Shown: positions 1 to 8,400, numbered from the stretch's first letter. The stretch is 8,400 bases of DNA from an uncultured Collinsella sp. (GCA_900556515.1 USPH01000044.1:1-8400); one strand, 5' to 3'. Numbers and translations: made by a program. The notes: a model not told the origin generated them from the sequence alone.

Positions 1-15
1 CTCGTAGGGAAATAG

Positions 16-60
16 AGACACCTGTTGAAAACTTGTCGAAACCACGGGCATAAGGTGTCT
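16..60. repeat. 8-bp perfect inverted repeat in the origin region
   Basis: AGACACCT at 16-23 is the exact reverse complement of AGGTGTCT at 53-60. The arms are separated by 29 bases containing GTTGAAAAC and TTGTCGAAA. There is no T-tract after the right arm, so it is not a convincing terminator. It could be a protein-binding pair within oriC or a chance repeat. Confidence 0.4.
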
Positions 61-186
61 AAAACCCAATCCGCGGTGATGAAAAGTTTTGCGCAGGTTT
101 TGAACGTGGAAAACCACCCCTGTTGCACACAGGTTGCTGTCGATTCTCTTTCTGGGTCTGACCTGCGTCTTTGTGAGTAATCAACA
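23..186. promoter_or_regulatory. cluster of degenerate DnaA-box-like 9-mers
   Basis: Compared with the consensus TTWTNCACA, these sites each have about one mismatch: TTTTCAACA on the minus strand at 23-31, TTTTCCACG on the minus strand at 105-113, TGTTGCACA on the plus strand at 121-129, and TTACTCACA on the minus strand at 172-180. A weaker two-mismatch site, TAATCAACA, is at 178-186 on the plus strand and overlaps the previous one. No perfect consensus box is present. The cluster is supported by its location before dnaN and by the adjacent DnaA-trio run. Individual sites are uncertain. Confidence 0.45.
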
Positions 187-198
187 GTTTCGTCAGTG

Positions 199-213
199 CT
201 ATTACTATTATTA
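199..213. promoter_or_regulatory. DnaA-trio run (five units), start of the unwinding element
   Basis: The plus strand reads CTA TTA CTA TTA TTA. Its complement, read 3'-to-5', is GAT AAT GAT AAT AAT, which is five consecutive units of the DnaA-trio motif 3'-(G/A)AT-5'. In Bacillus subtilis and other bacteria this motif lets DnaA load onto one strand next to the DnaA boxes and start unwinding. Here it begins 18 bases after the box-like site at 172-180 and leads directly into AT-rich DNA, which is the expected order. Confidence 0.65.
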
Positions 214-245
214 AGATATTTATATCTATAGAAAGGTATTAAAAG
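214..245. other. AT-rich tract, candidate DNA unwinding element and dnaN leader
   Basis: Almost all A/T in an otherwise GC-rich window. It contains the small inverted repeat AGATAT (214-219) / ATATCT (222-227) and the dnaN ribosome binding site AGAAAGG (230-236). Low duplex stability next to the DnaA-trio run suggests the site of initial origin melting. It may also carry part of the dnaN promoter, but no clear promoter was identified. Confidence 0.55.
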
Positions 246-1349
246 ATGAAGTTCACCGTCAGCCAGAGCTCGCTTACACAAGCCATCGGCGTCGTTATGA
301 AGGGTGTCGCTTCGGCATCCACCCTTCCCATCCTGTCGGGCGTGCTCGTCAAGGCGCAAGACGGCATCTTGGAATTCCAGACCTCTAACTACACCATCTC
401 GATCCGTCATCGCATCGCGGCGCATGTCGAAGAAGAGGGCGAGATGGTTATCCCCTGTAAGATGCTCTCCAATATCACCAAGACTCTCCCCGATGCCCCG
501 GTCACCTTTGAGCTGTCCGAGCGCCAGGTGCTGATCAGTTGCGAGAAGAGCTCGTTCCGCCTGAACACGCTCGATGCCAATGACTTCCCTGAGTTTCCGG
601 CCTATGCCATCGAGAGTGCCGTGGAGCTGCCGACCGATATCTTGTCCGAGATGGTCGGCCGCGTGTGGCGCGTCACCTCGACCGACAAGGCTCGCCCCAT
701 CCTGGGCGGCGTGCACATGAAGGTCGAGAACAACACCGTGCGCCTGGTGGCGACCGATTCCTTCCGCTTGGCCGTGTGCGATACGCAGGTCGAGACCTCG
801 ACCCTCGAGGGCTCCTTTGAGCTCAACGTTCCGGCTGACGCCTTTAACGACGCACTGAACATCATGGCCAGCCAGGCGACCATCATGATCGGGGCTACCG
901 ACACCCAGGTCGTCTTTGAGGCCGGCAACACCACCTACGTGTCGCGTCGTATCGAGGGCGTGTACCCCAACTACAAGCAGCTCATCCCCGATTCGTGCGT
1001 GACGAGCGTCAAGATTGACGTCGCCGCCTTTAACGCCGCCCTCAAGCGCGTGGCCGTTATCGCGAGCGCCAACCCCGCCGTCAAGTTCGAGATCGATGTC
1101 GAGAACGGGCAGATGGGCCTGTCCTCCATTTCCAATGACCAGGACCTTGCGCAGGAGACGATCGATGTCGAGGCCGAGGGCGAGTCGGGCACCATCGCCT
1201 TCAACTACCACTACATCTTCGGCTGCCTCAATGCCCTGTCCAAGGAGAAGGAGATCACGCTGGAGCTCAAGAGCTACTCGCAGGCGGGCATCTTCAAGTC
1301 CTACGACAAGATCAACTACCTGTACCTGGTCATGCCGGTCCGCATCTAG
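246..1349 (+). CDS. dnaN: DNA polymerase III beta subunit (sliding clamp)
   Basis: 367 aa, a normal length for the beta clamp. The protein forms a ring-shaped homodimer on DNA, tethers the replicative polymerase, and serves as a docking platform for repair and mismatch-repair proteins. Three clamp domains are expected at about residues 1-125, 128-250 and 255-367. Family signatures visible include ATDSFRLA at 169-176 (E. coli ATDGHRLA), EGVYPNYKQLIP at 237-248, and the C-terminal MPVRI, which lines the clamp-binding pocket. The ATG at 246 is preceded by AGAAAGG nine bases upstream, and the N-terminus MKFTVSQ is typical. It is the first gene after the origin. recF starts 9 bp after the TAG stop and lies in the same reading frame. 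No defect is seen. Confidence 0.97.
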   Translation: MKFTVSQSSLTQAIGVVMKGVASASTLPILSGVLVKAQDGILEFQTSNYTISIRHRIAAHVEEEGEMVIPCKMLSNITKTLPDAPVTFELSERQVLISCEKSSFRLNTLDANDFPEFPAYAIESAVELPTDILSEMVGRVWRVTSTDKARPILGGVHMKVENNTVRLVATDSFRLAVCDTQVETSTLEGSFELNVPADAFNDALNIMASQATIMIGATDTQVVFEAGNTTYVSRRIEGVYPNYKQLIPDSCVTSVKIDVAAFNAALKRVAVIASANPAVKFEIDVENGQMGLSSISNDQDLAQETIDVEAEGESGTIAFNYHYIFGCLNALSKEKEITLELKSYSQAGIFKSYDKINYLYLVMPVRI

Positions 1350-1358
1350 CGCTGCGCC

Positions 1359-2465
1359 ATGACCATGTTCGCCCGCGATCTTTCCGTCGCGCACTACCGC
1401 AGCTTCGATAGCTATCGTCTTGCCCTGGACGAGGGCGTGACGATACTTGCGGGACCAAACGCGGCGGGAAAGACCAATCTCATAGAGGCGCTGCAGCTGC
1501 TGACGAGCGGCGCCTCGTTTAGGCATCCGACCGCAGCCGAGCTCGTCCATGACGGCGTGGGCTCGTGCAAGGTCGAGCTGAGGCTCGAGGGCGACGGCCG
1601 CGTGCTTGATATGGGATTGAGCGCGGAGGACGGTAAGCGCTCGTTTAGCCGCAACGGCAAGAGATGCTCTGCCGCCGGTGTACGCGGGGTTCTGCCGAGC
1701 GTGCTGTTTTGCCCTGACCATCTGGACATGGTTAAGCGAGGCGCCAGTGTGCGCCGCGCCGCCCTCGATGACTTTGGCATGCAACTGAGCGCACGCTATG
1801 CCGATCTTGCGAGCACCTATGGGCGCTGCGTGACCCAGCGTAACGCCTTGCTCAAGGAGACCTGGTGCTGCCGTGAGATGCTCGGCGCGTGGAACGATTC
1901 GATTGCCCGCGCGGGCGCGGCTCTGCTCGTGCACCGGTTGGCCCTGCTCGACCGGCTGGCGGGCCATGTACACACTGCCTACGGGCAAGTGGCGTCCGGC
2001 GAGGCTGCCAACGTGACCTATACGTCCACACTGGGGGATTTGCCCCAGGTCGAGGATCGCGAAGAGCTGAAGGGCTGGGCGTACGAGCGCATGCTGGCCG
2101 CCCTTGATGAGCACGCCGACGAGGAAATTCGCCGCGGCGTGACGTTGGTGGGACCGCATCGCGACGAGATTGAATTTACCGTGGCGGGTCGCTCCGCCCG
2201 TTCATTTGCCAGCCAAGGACAGCAGCGAACGTTGGTACTGTCCTGGAAGGTGGCCGAGGTGGCCGTGGCTCGCGATGTTCTGGGTGCTGCTCCGCTGTTG
2301 CTTCTGGACGACGTGATGAGCGAGCTCGACGGCGAGCGCCGCGGTGCTTTTCTGCGGCTGATCGGCGATGATATCCAAACGGTCATAACCACGACCAACC
2401 TGGGATACTTTACCGATGACCTGCTTGATCGAGCCAAGGTGGTGAGCATGGGTGAGACGTGCTAA
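1359..2465 (+). CDS. recF: DNA replication and repair protein RecF
   Basis: 368 aa, the usual RecF size. RecF is an SMC-like ABC ATPase that binds at single-strand/double-strand junctions and, with RecO and RecR, promotes RecA loading at gaps. The Walker A motif GPNAAGKT is at residues 32-39. GPHRDE is at 265-270, the ABC signature SQGQQR at 285-290, and Walker B LLLLDD at 313-318, followed by SELD as the D-loop. The N-terminus resembles the family pattern L.V..YRSF. The start is ATG ACC ATG, so initiation could be at 1359 or 1365, and no Shine-Dalgarno sequence is visible before either. It begins 9 bp after the dnaN stop, so translation may depend on ribosomes finishing dnaN (inference). The 3' end overlaps dciA by 14 bases. 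Confidence 0.96.
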   Translation: MTMFARDLSVAHYRSFDSYRLALDEGVTILAGPNAAGKTNLIEALQLLTSGASFRHPTAAELVHDGVGSCKVELRLEGDGRVLDMGLSAEDGKRSFSRNGKRCSAAGVRGVLPSVLFCPDHLDMVKRGASVRRAALDDFGMQLSARYADLASTYGRCVTQRNALLKETWCCREMLGAWNDSIARAGAALLVHRLALLDRLAGHVHTAYGQVASGEAANVTYTSTLGDLPQVEDREELKGWAYERMLAALDEHADEEIRRGVTLVGPHRDEIEFTVAGRSARSFASQGQQRTLVLSWKVAEVAVARDVLGAAPLLLLDDVMSELDGERRGAFLRLIGDDIQTVITTTNLGYFTDDLLDRAKVVSMGETC

Positions 2466-3015
2466 TTACGAGCGCGAGAGCGAAACGGTCGCCTTCAGTG
2501 GGTTTTTAAACGCAGAGCGCCAGCGCATCCTGGCAGCTGCAACACCTGAGCGCCGCGCGCAGATGGAGGCTGCCGAGGAGTCGCGCGCGGTCTATCGCGC
2601 GTGGAACGCGGTGTGCTCGGACACGCGCGAGGGGCGGCATGTGACGGGCCTGCGCTACCTGCCCGAGTCCAATGAGCTGCTGGTATATCTCGATTCGCCC
2701 TCGTGGACGCAGGAAATGACGCTGTTGCGCGAGATCATCCGCGCGCGCATGGAGCGCGTCGGTGCGCATGTGGATGGCCTGGTGTTCAAAACCACCGCGC
2801 CCGGTCACACGCCGCCCGCTGCCAAAGAGCGTCTGCGTCCTGCCGTGGCCGAGCGCCCGCCGGCTCCGCATGCTGACCTAAGTGAGGCCGAGCGCACCGA
2901 GATTGAGCGCCAAGTGGCGCCCATCGAAGACCAAAAACTGCGCGAGGCCCTCGAGAACGCCATGAGAGCCAGTGCCGAGTGGGCCAAGGGCGTGCAAGGC
3001 AAAAAAGAGCCTTAA
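2452..3015 (+). CDS. dciA: DUF721/DciA-family protein, probable replicative helicase loader
   Basis: 187 aa. The DUF721 core lies at about residues 46-113: YRAW at 48-51, a strand LLVYLDSPSWTQEM at 76-89, a helix rich in I/L/R, and VDGLVF at 107-112. This fits the family pattern of an aromatic/VW start and a 'SP.W..EL..L' segment. DciA proteins interact with the replicative helicase DnaB and are thought to help load it in bacteria that lack DnaC or DnaI. The recF-gyrB slot is the usual actinobacterial location. After a Pro/Ala-rich linker (116-142) comes a charged, probably helical tail at 143-180, with APIEDQKLREALENAM visible. The GTG start at 2452 has AAGGTGG at 2436-2442, nine bases upstream and inside recF, and the 14-base overlap suggests coupling. 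The family is clear; the loader role is inferred from relatives. Confidence 0.85.
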   Translation: MRRANYERESETVAFSGFLNAERQRILAAATPERRAQMEAAEESRAVYRAWNAVCSDTREGRHVTGLRYLPESNELLVYLDSPSWTQEMTLLREIIRARMERVGAHVDGLVFKTTAPGHTPPAAKERLRPAVAERPPAPHADLSEAERTEIERQVAPIEDQKLREALENAMRASAEWAKGVQGKKEP

Positions 3016-5151
<2,136 letters not shown>

Positions 5152-5157
5152 TCCCTG

Positions 5158-5258
5158 CGGCTTTCCCAGCCACCGCACCTTCGCCCTCAATCGTCGGTCG
5201 CGTACCCAAGTACGCTTCCCTCCTCTTTCGGGCGAATCTGCGGCACCTGGAAAAGCCG
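5158..5258 (+). repeat. large imperfect inverted repeat with inner hairpin in the gyrB-gyrA spacer
   Basis: Arms 5158-5186 and 5230-5258 are complementary at 23 of 29 positions. The matches form blocks: CGGCTTT and CCAG, then CCGCA, then TTCGCCC with GGGCGAA. In the 43-base loop, GCGTAC (5200-5205) and GTACGC (5210-5215) form a perfect 6-bp hairpin with loop CCAA. No T-tract follows, so it is not a standard terminator. It could be a structured leader or RNA-processing site in a gyrB-gyrA transcript, or a dispersed intergenic repeat. Pairing is read from sequence; function is unknown. Confidence 0.7.
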
Positions 5259-5262
5259 TCTC

Positions 5263-5287
5263 CGTGGTTGGGAACTAATGGACCACG
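5263..5287 (+). repeat. small hairpin just before the gyrA ribosome binding site
   Basis: CGTGGT (5263-5268) and ACCACG (5282-5287) form a perfect 6-bp stem with a 13-base loop. The hairpin ends nine bases before the AGGAGG at 5297-5302. It could affect gyrA translation, but a 6-bp stem may also be chance. Confidence 0.35.
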
Positions 5288-5306
5288 CAAACCATGAGGA
5301 GGTAAC

Positions 5307-8048
5307 GTGGCAGACGATATCAACAATAACGAGGGTATGGACGAGGCCGGCGACGCCGGCATGCCTGACGATCTGAAGCGCCTGCTCGCCCGCGCCGAGC
5401 AGGGCGAGGACGGCGACCCCGATGCCTACAACCCCGATGCCGACGAGGACGAGGAAGAGGATGACGACGGCGAGCTCGAGGAGAGCTTTGGCGAAGTCGA
5501 CCGCGGCGCCTCCGCAGGCGAGGATATCAACGGCGGCCAGCTCCAGATTTCGGAGTTCGGCCGCGAGATGAAGCAGTCGTTCATCGAGTACTCGATGTCG
5601 GTCATCACGGCACGCGCCCTGCCGGACGTGCGCGACGGCTTAAAGCCGGTGCACCGCCGCATCCTGTACGCCATGAACGAGAGCGGCATCTACCCCAACC
5701 GCCCGCACAAGAAGTCGGCCTGGACGGTCGGCGAAGTTATCGGTAAGTACCACCCGCACGGTGACTTCGCGGTCTACGAGGCCATGGTTCGTCTGGCACA
5801 GTGGTTCTCCATGCGTACGCCGCTCATCGACGGTCACGGTAACTTCGGCAACATTGACGGCGACGGCGCGGCGGCCATGCGTTATACCGAGAGCCGCTTG
5901 GCCAAGCCCGCCATGGAGCTCTTGCGCGACCTGCAGAAGGATACCGTCGACTGGCAGCCCAACTACGACGAGTCACTCGCCGAGCCCCAGGCGCTGCCCG
6001 CGCGCTTCCCCAACCTGCTGGTCAACGGTAGCCAGGGTATCGCCGTCGGCATGGCCACCAACATCGCCCCGCACAACCTCACCGAGGCGATCGAGGCCAC
6101 CTGCTACCTGATTGACAATCCCGACGCCACCGTCGACGAGCTTATGCAGATCATGCCCGGCCCGGACTTCCCCACCGGCGCCATCATCATGGGCAGCGCC
6201 GGCATTAGGCAGAGCTACGAGACCGGCCGCGGCTCCATCACCGTGCGCGCCAAGGCCCACGTGGAGTCCACCAAGACCGGCCGTAGCCGCCTGGTCTTTA
6301 CCGAGATTCCCTACATGGTCAACAAGGGCACCCTGCAGGAGAAGATCGCCCAGCTCGTCAACGACAAGCGTATCGAGGGCATCTCGGACATGCGCGACGA
6401 GTCCAACCAGAAGGGCATCCGTCTGGTTATCGAGCTCAAGAAGGGCGTCATTCCGCAGGTCGTGCTCAACAACCTGTACAAGTACACCTCGCTGCAGACG
6501 ACCTTTGGCGCCAACAACCTGGCGCTCGTCAACGGCGTGCCCAAATGCCTGAGCCTGCGCGAGATGCTGCAGCACTACATCGACCACCAGGTCGACGTCG
6601 TCACCCGCCGCACCCGCTTTGACCTTAAGAAGGCCCAGGCGCGTGCCCACATCCTCGAGGGCTACTTGATGGCTCTCGACCATATCGACGAGGTCATCAG
6701 CATCATCCGCTCTTCGCAGACCGATTCCGAGGCCAGCAGCCGCCTGATCGAGCGCTTTGGCTTTACGCCCGAGCAGACCACGGCCATCCTCGAGATGAAG
6801 CTGCGCCGCCTGACCGGCCTGGAGCGCGACAAGATTCAGGAAGAGCTGGACGGTCTGCGCCGCGCCATCGCCTACTACGAGGACCTGCTGGCGCACGAGG
6901 AGAAGATCCTGGGCGTCATCAAGGAAGAGATGCGCGAGATCTCCAAGAAGTTCGGCGATAAGCGCCGCACCGAGATCAGCCAGGTCGAGAAGGACCTGGA
7001 CGTGGAGGACCTCATCGCCGACGAGGACATGGTCGTGACCATCACCCACACCGGCTATGTGAAGCGTATCCCGGTGGCCGCCTATCGTGCCCAGAAGCGC
7101 GGTGGCAAGGGCGTGTCGGGCGTCAACCTCAAAGAGGACGATGTCATCGACGAGATGTTCATCGCGTCCACGCACGAGTACGTGCTGTTCTTCTCGAGCA
7201 AGGGCAAGGTCTACCGCCTGAAGGTGCACGAGCTGCCGGTCGGCACGCGCCAGGCGCGCGGTACGGCGATCGTCAACCTGCTGCCCTTCGAGGAAGGCGA
7301 GAAGATCGCGAGCGTCATCAGCTGCCGCGAGTTCCCCGCCGACGAGTTCCTGATGTTTGCCACCAAGAGCGGCATGGTCAAGAAGACTGTGATGAGCGCC
7401 TATGACCGCAGCCGTCGCGACGGCCTGATCGCCATCAACCTGAGGGATGACGACGCGCTGCTCGCTGTGCGCCGTGTGCGCGAGGGTGACAAGATCATCA
7501 TGGCCACCACCGCGGGCAAGGCGATCATGTTCCCCGAGGACCAGGTGCGCGCCACCGGTCGCGATACCAGCGGCGTTCGCGGCATCGGCATGAAGGACAG
7601 CGTGAGCGTTCTGGGTATGGAGGTCACCAACGGCAACGGCGACCTGTTCGTCATCACCGAGCGCGGCTACGGCAAGCGCACACCGGTCGCGGACTACCCG
7701 GAGCAGAACCGCGGCGGCCAGGGTGTCTACACCATCCAGATGACCGAGCGCAAGGGCAACCTCGCGGCCATGAAGACGGTGGGCCCGCAGCACGAGCTGT
7801 TCATCGTGACGGAAGGCGCGACGGTCATTCGCGTCAAGACCGACGAGATCAGCCAAACCGGCCGAGCCACCCAGGGCGTCAAGATGATGACCGTCGACGA
7901 CAACGACCGCATCTGCGCCGTAGCCCGCATGACGGCAGCCAAGGAAAAGCCCGAAGGCGAAGGTGCCGAGGCCGCAGCCGACGCCGAAGAGGCCCCAGTC
8001 GACCTTGGCGACGGCAACGACATGCCAGAAGATCTCCTCGACGAGTAA
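5307..8048 (+). CDS. gyrA: DNA gyrase subunit A, with acidic N-terminal extension
   Basis: 913 aa, longer than E. coli GyrA (875). This is the DNA-cleaving and DNA-wrapping subunit. Residues 1 to about 78 are an acidic extension absent from E. coli, with an almost pure D/E tract at about 46-60. The breakage-reunion domain follows, with [15 protein letters not shown] at 104-118, HPHGD at 149-153 and catalytic Tyr193 in AAMRYTE (E. coli Tyr122). The coiled-coil/gate region is around 430-550. The C-terminal pinwheel (from about 572) has six recognisable blade repeats and a near-perfect GyrA box QKRGGKG at 596-602, which marks gyrase rather than topoisomerase IV. An acidic tail (about 880-913) ends in PEDLLDE. 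The QRDR reads GDFAVYE, with Phe154 at the E. coli Ser83 position and Glu158 at Asp87. GTG 5307 follows AGGAGG (5297-5302) by four bases. The next in-frame ATG, at 5337, lacks a good site. Confidence 0.97.
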   Translation: MADDINNNEGMDEAGDAGMPDDLKRLLARAEQGEDGDPDAYNPDADEDEEEDDDGELEESFGEVDRGASAGEDINGGQLQISEFGREMKQSFIEYSMSVITARALPDVRDGLKPVHRRILYAMNESGIYPNRPHKKSAWTVGEVIGKYHPHGDFAVYEAMVRLAQWFSMRTPLIDGHGNFGNIDGDGAAAMRYTESRLAKPAMELLRDLQKDTVDWQPNYDESLAEPQALPARFPNLLVNGSQGIAVGMATNIAPHNLTEAIEATCYLIDNPDATVDELMQIMPGPDFPTGAIIMGSAGIRQSYETGRGSITVRAKAHVESTKTGRSRLVFTEIPYMVNKGTLQEKIAQLVNDKRIEGISDMRDESNQKGIRLVIELKKGVIPQVVLNNLYKYTSLQTTFGANNLALVNGVPKCLSLREMLQHYIDHQVDVVTRRTRFDLKKAQARAHILEGYLMALDHIDEVISIIRSSQTDSEASSRLIERFGFTPEQTTAILEMKLRRLTGLERDKIQEELDGLRRAIAYYEDLLAHEEKILGVIKEEMREISKKFGDKRRTEISQVEKDLDVEDLIADEDMVVTITHTGYVKRIPVAAYRAQKRGGKGVSGVNLKEDDVIDEMFIASTHEYVLFFSSKGKVYRLKVHELPVGTRQARGTAIVNLLPFEEGEKIASVISCREFPADEFLMFATKSGMVKKTVMSAYDRSRRDGLIAINLRDDDALLAVRRVREGDKIIMATTAGKAIMFPEDQVRATGRDTSGVRGIGMKDSVSVLGMEVTNGNGDLFVITERGYGKRTPVADYPEQNRGGQGVYTIQMTERKGNLAAMKTVGPQHELFIVTEGATVIRVKTDEISQTGRATQGVKMMTVDDNDRICAVARMTAAKEKPEGEGAEAAADAEEAPVDLGDGNDMPEDLLDE

Positions 8049-8088
8049 GAGGAACTAGCTGGTAGGAAATATCAGACCCCATATATCG

Positions 8089-8121
8089 GCGGTCGGCGCA
8101 CTGCGCGCCGACCGCTTTTTT
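8089..8121 (+). terminator. intrinsic terminator after gyrA
   Basis: GCGGTCGGCGC (8089-8099) and GCGCCGACCGC (8105-8115) form a perfect, very GC-rich 11-bp stem with a five-base loop, followed by six Ts (8116-8121). It lies 40 bases after the gyrA stop and is a textbook rho-independent terminator. Confidence 0.93.
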
Positions 8122-8300
8122 GAAAACCTTGGGACTCGCGTTCGCCCCGGTCGCACGGCGGCATGTGAGGTCGGTCGCGAGTTCCGCACGAGCCAGAGAG
8201 CACTTAATGTGCTCTCTGCGCGAGTCAGGACTGTCCGAGCAGGCGACTTCACATGCCGCCGTGCGACCGGGGCGAACACCCTCCAAAGTTTTTCAAAAAA
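8116..8300. repeat. long, nearly palindromic element with perfect 29-bp arms and inner hairpin
   Basis: Arms 8140-8168 and 8249-8277 are perfectly complementary over 29 bp. Pairing continues inward through a G-T pair and four more pairs (8169-8173 with 8244-8248). In the centre, CAGAGAGCAC (8194-8203) and GTGCTCTCTG (8209-8218) form a perfect 10-bp hairpin with loop TTAAT. Outside the main arms there is a gap, then TTTTTTGAAAA (8116-8126), whose reverse complement lies at 8290-8300, so the symmetry reaches the terminator T-tract. No protein gene is credible: open frames here simply reflect the repeat. No target-site duplication was recognised. It may be a MITE-like or REP/BIME-like element, or a structured RNA. 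Confidence 0.85.
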
Positions 8301-8304
8301 GTTG

Positions 8305-8334
8305 TTGACGCGCGCGTAACGACTCGTCTAATAT
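8305..8334 (+). promoter_or_regulatory. strong sigma70-like promoter for the tRNA
   Basis: TTGACG (8305-8310) as -35 and TAATAT (8329-8334) as -10 are separated by 18 bp. The tRNA begins 15 bases after the -10, so transcription would start only a few bases before the mature 5' end. The CG-rich bases before the tRNA (GCGCG) resemble the GC-rich discriminators of stringently controlled stable-RNA promoters; that regulation is inferred. Confidence 0.8.
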
Positions 8335-8348
8335 ATCCCTTGCGCGAT

Positions 8349-8400
8349 GGACCTGTAGCTCAGTTGGTTAGAGCGTCCGGCTGATAACCGGGAGGTCACA
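8349..8400 (+). tRNA. tRNA-Ile (anticodon GAU), cut off by the window edge
   Basis: The 5' acceptor strand is GGACCTG (8349-8355), followed by TA. The D arm is GCTC (8358-8361) and GAGC (8371-8374) around loop AGTTGGTTA. The anticodon stem is TCCGG (8376-8380) with CCGGG (8388-8392), and the loop CTGATAA carries anticodon GAT (8383-8385), which decodes AUC/AUU isoleucine. The variable loop AGGTC follows, and the sequence stops at the start of the T arm, so the 3' acceptor strand cannot be checked. tRNA-Ile near gyrA, often followed by tRNA-Ala or an rRNA operon, is common in Gram-positive bacteria. Confidence 0.95.

Larger units (their letters stand above)
1..245. other. oriC: dnaN-proximal part of the replication origin region (dnaA-dnaN spacer), no gene seen
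   Basis: No convincing coding frame is seen before dnaN. One short frame ends in TAG at 13-15, and it is too short to tell whether it is the tail of dnaA. The stretch has A/T-run-rich motifs such as GTTGAAAAC and GTGGAAAAC, several near-matches to the DnaA box TTWTNCACA, a DnaA-trio run and an AT-rich segment ending at the dnaN ribosome binding site. In many bacteria oriC lies between dnaA and dnaN, and here dnaN follows directly, so the call is inferred from position plus motifs. dnaA itself would lie to the left, outside the window. The dnaN promoter must also be here or further upstream, but no clear -35/-10 pair could be picked out. Confidence 0.7.

Noticed and set aside
1..15. Possible last codons of dnaA ending TAG at 13-15
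   Set aside because: Only four codons are visible and nothing recognisable as a DnaA C-terminus, so it cannot be supported.
1..245. ParB parS site near the origin
   Set aside because: I looked for TGTTTCACGTGAAACA-like palindromes here and in the other spacers and found none.
5973..7856. Long minus-strand open frame opposite gyrA (about 627 codons)
   Set aside because: Same composition effect as opposite gyrB, antisense to intact gyrA coding sequence, with no recognised domain or credible start context.
8140..8277. CRISPR array or insertion sequence
   Set aside because: There are only two arms, in inverted rather than direct orientation, no spacers, no transposase and no recognisable target duplication.
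8055..8308. Short open frames on both strands across the spacer after gyrA
   Set aside because: They lie across the inverted repeat, so similar peptides appear on both strands. There is no ribosome binding site or family match, and they overlap the terminator or the palindromic element.

Overview
The window is a core chromosomal segment just downstream of the replication origin: the end of the oriC region, dnaN, recF, a DciA-type (DUF721) helicase-loader gene, gyrB and gyrA, then the start of a tRNA-Ile(GAU) gene that runs off the right edge. All five protein genes are on the + strand. The high-GC codon use, GyrB without the proteobacterial insert, GyrA with Gram-positive-like QRDR context, and the order dnaN-recF-DUF721-gyrB-gyrA-tRNA-Ile point to a high-GC Gram-positive actinobacterium. 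From memory the proteins look most like Coriobacteriia, probably Collinsella or a close relative; no database search was possible.

Layout. Bases 1-245 hold no convincing gene. They carry degenerate DnaA-box-like 9-mers, an 8-bp inverted repeat, a run of five consecutive DnaA-trio units and an AT-rich tract leading into dnaN, so this is most likely the dnaN-proximal part of oriC. dnaN and recF are 9 bp apart, recF and dciA overlap by 14 bp, and a strong intrinsic terminator follows dciA. gyrB therefore probably has its own promoter. gyrB and gyrA are separated by 155 bp containing a large imperfect fold with a perfect inner hairpin. gyrA ends at another strong terminator, which is followed by an almost palindromic element (perfect 29-bp arms, perfect 10-bp inner hairpin), a strong sigma70-like promoter and the tRNA.

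How the genes work together. DnaN is the sliding clamp, RecF an SMC-like ATPase that helps load RecA at gaps, DciA a probable replicative-helicase loader, and GyrB/GyrA form DNA gyrase, which relieves the positive supercoils made by replication. The coding content is ordinary. No unknown multi-gene system is visible. The points that deserve a second look are phenylalanine at the quinolone-determining Ser83 position of GyrA, a long acidic N-terminal extension on GyrA, the DnaA-trio run, and the two structured inverted-repeat elements on either side of gyrA.
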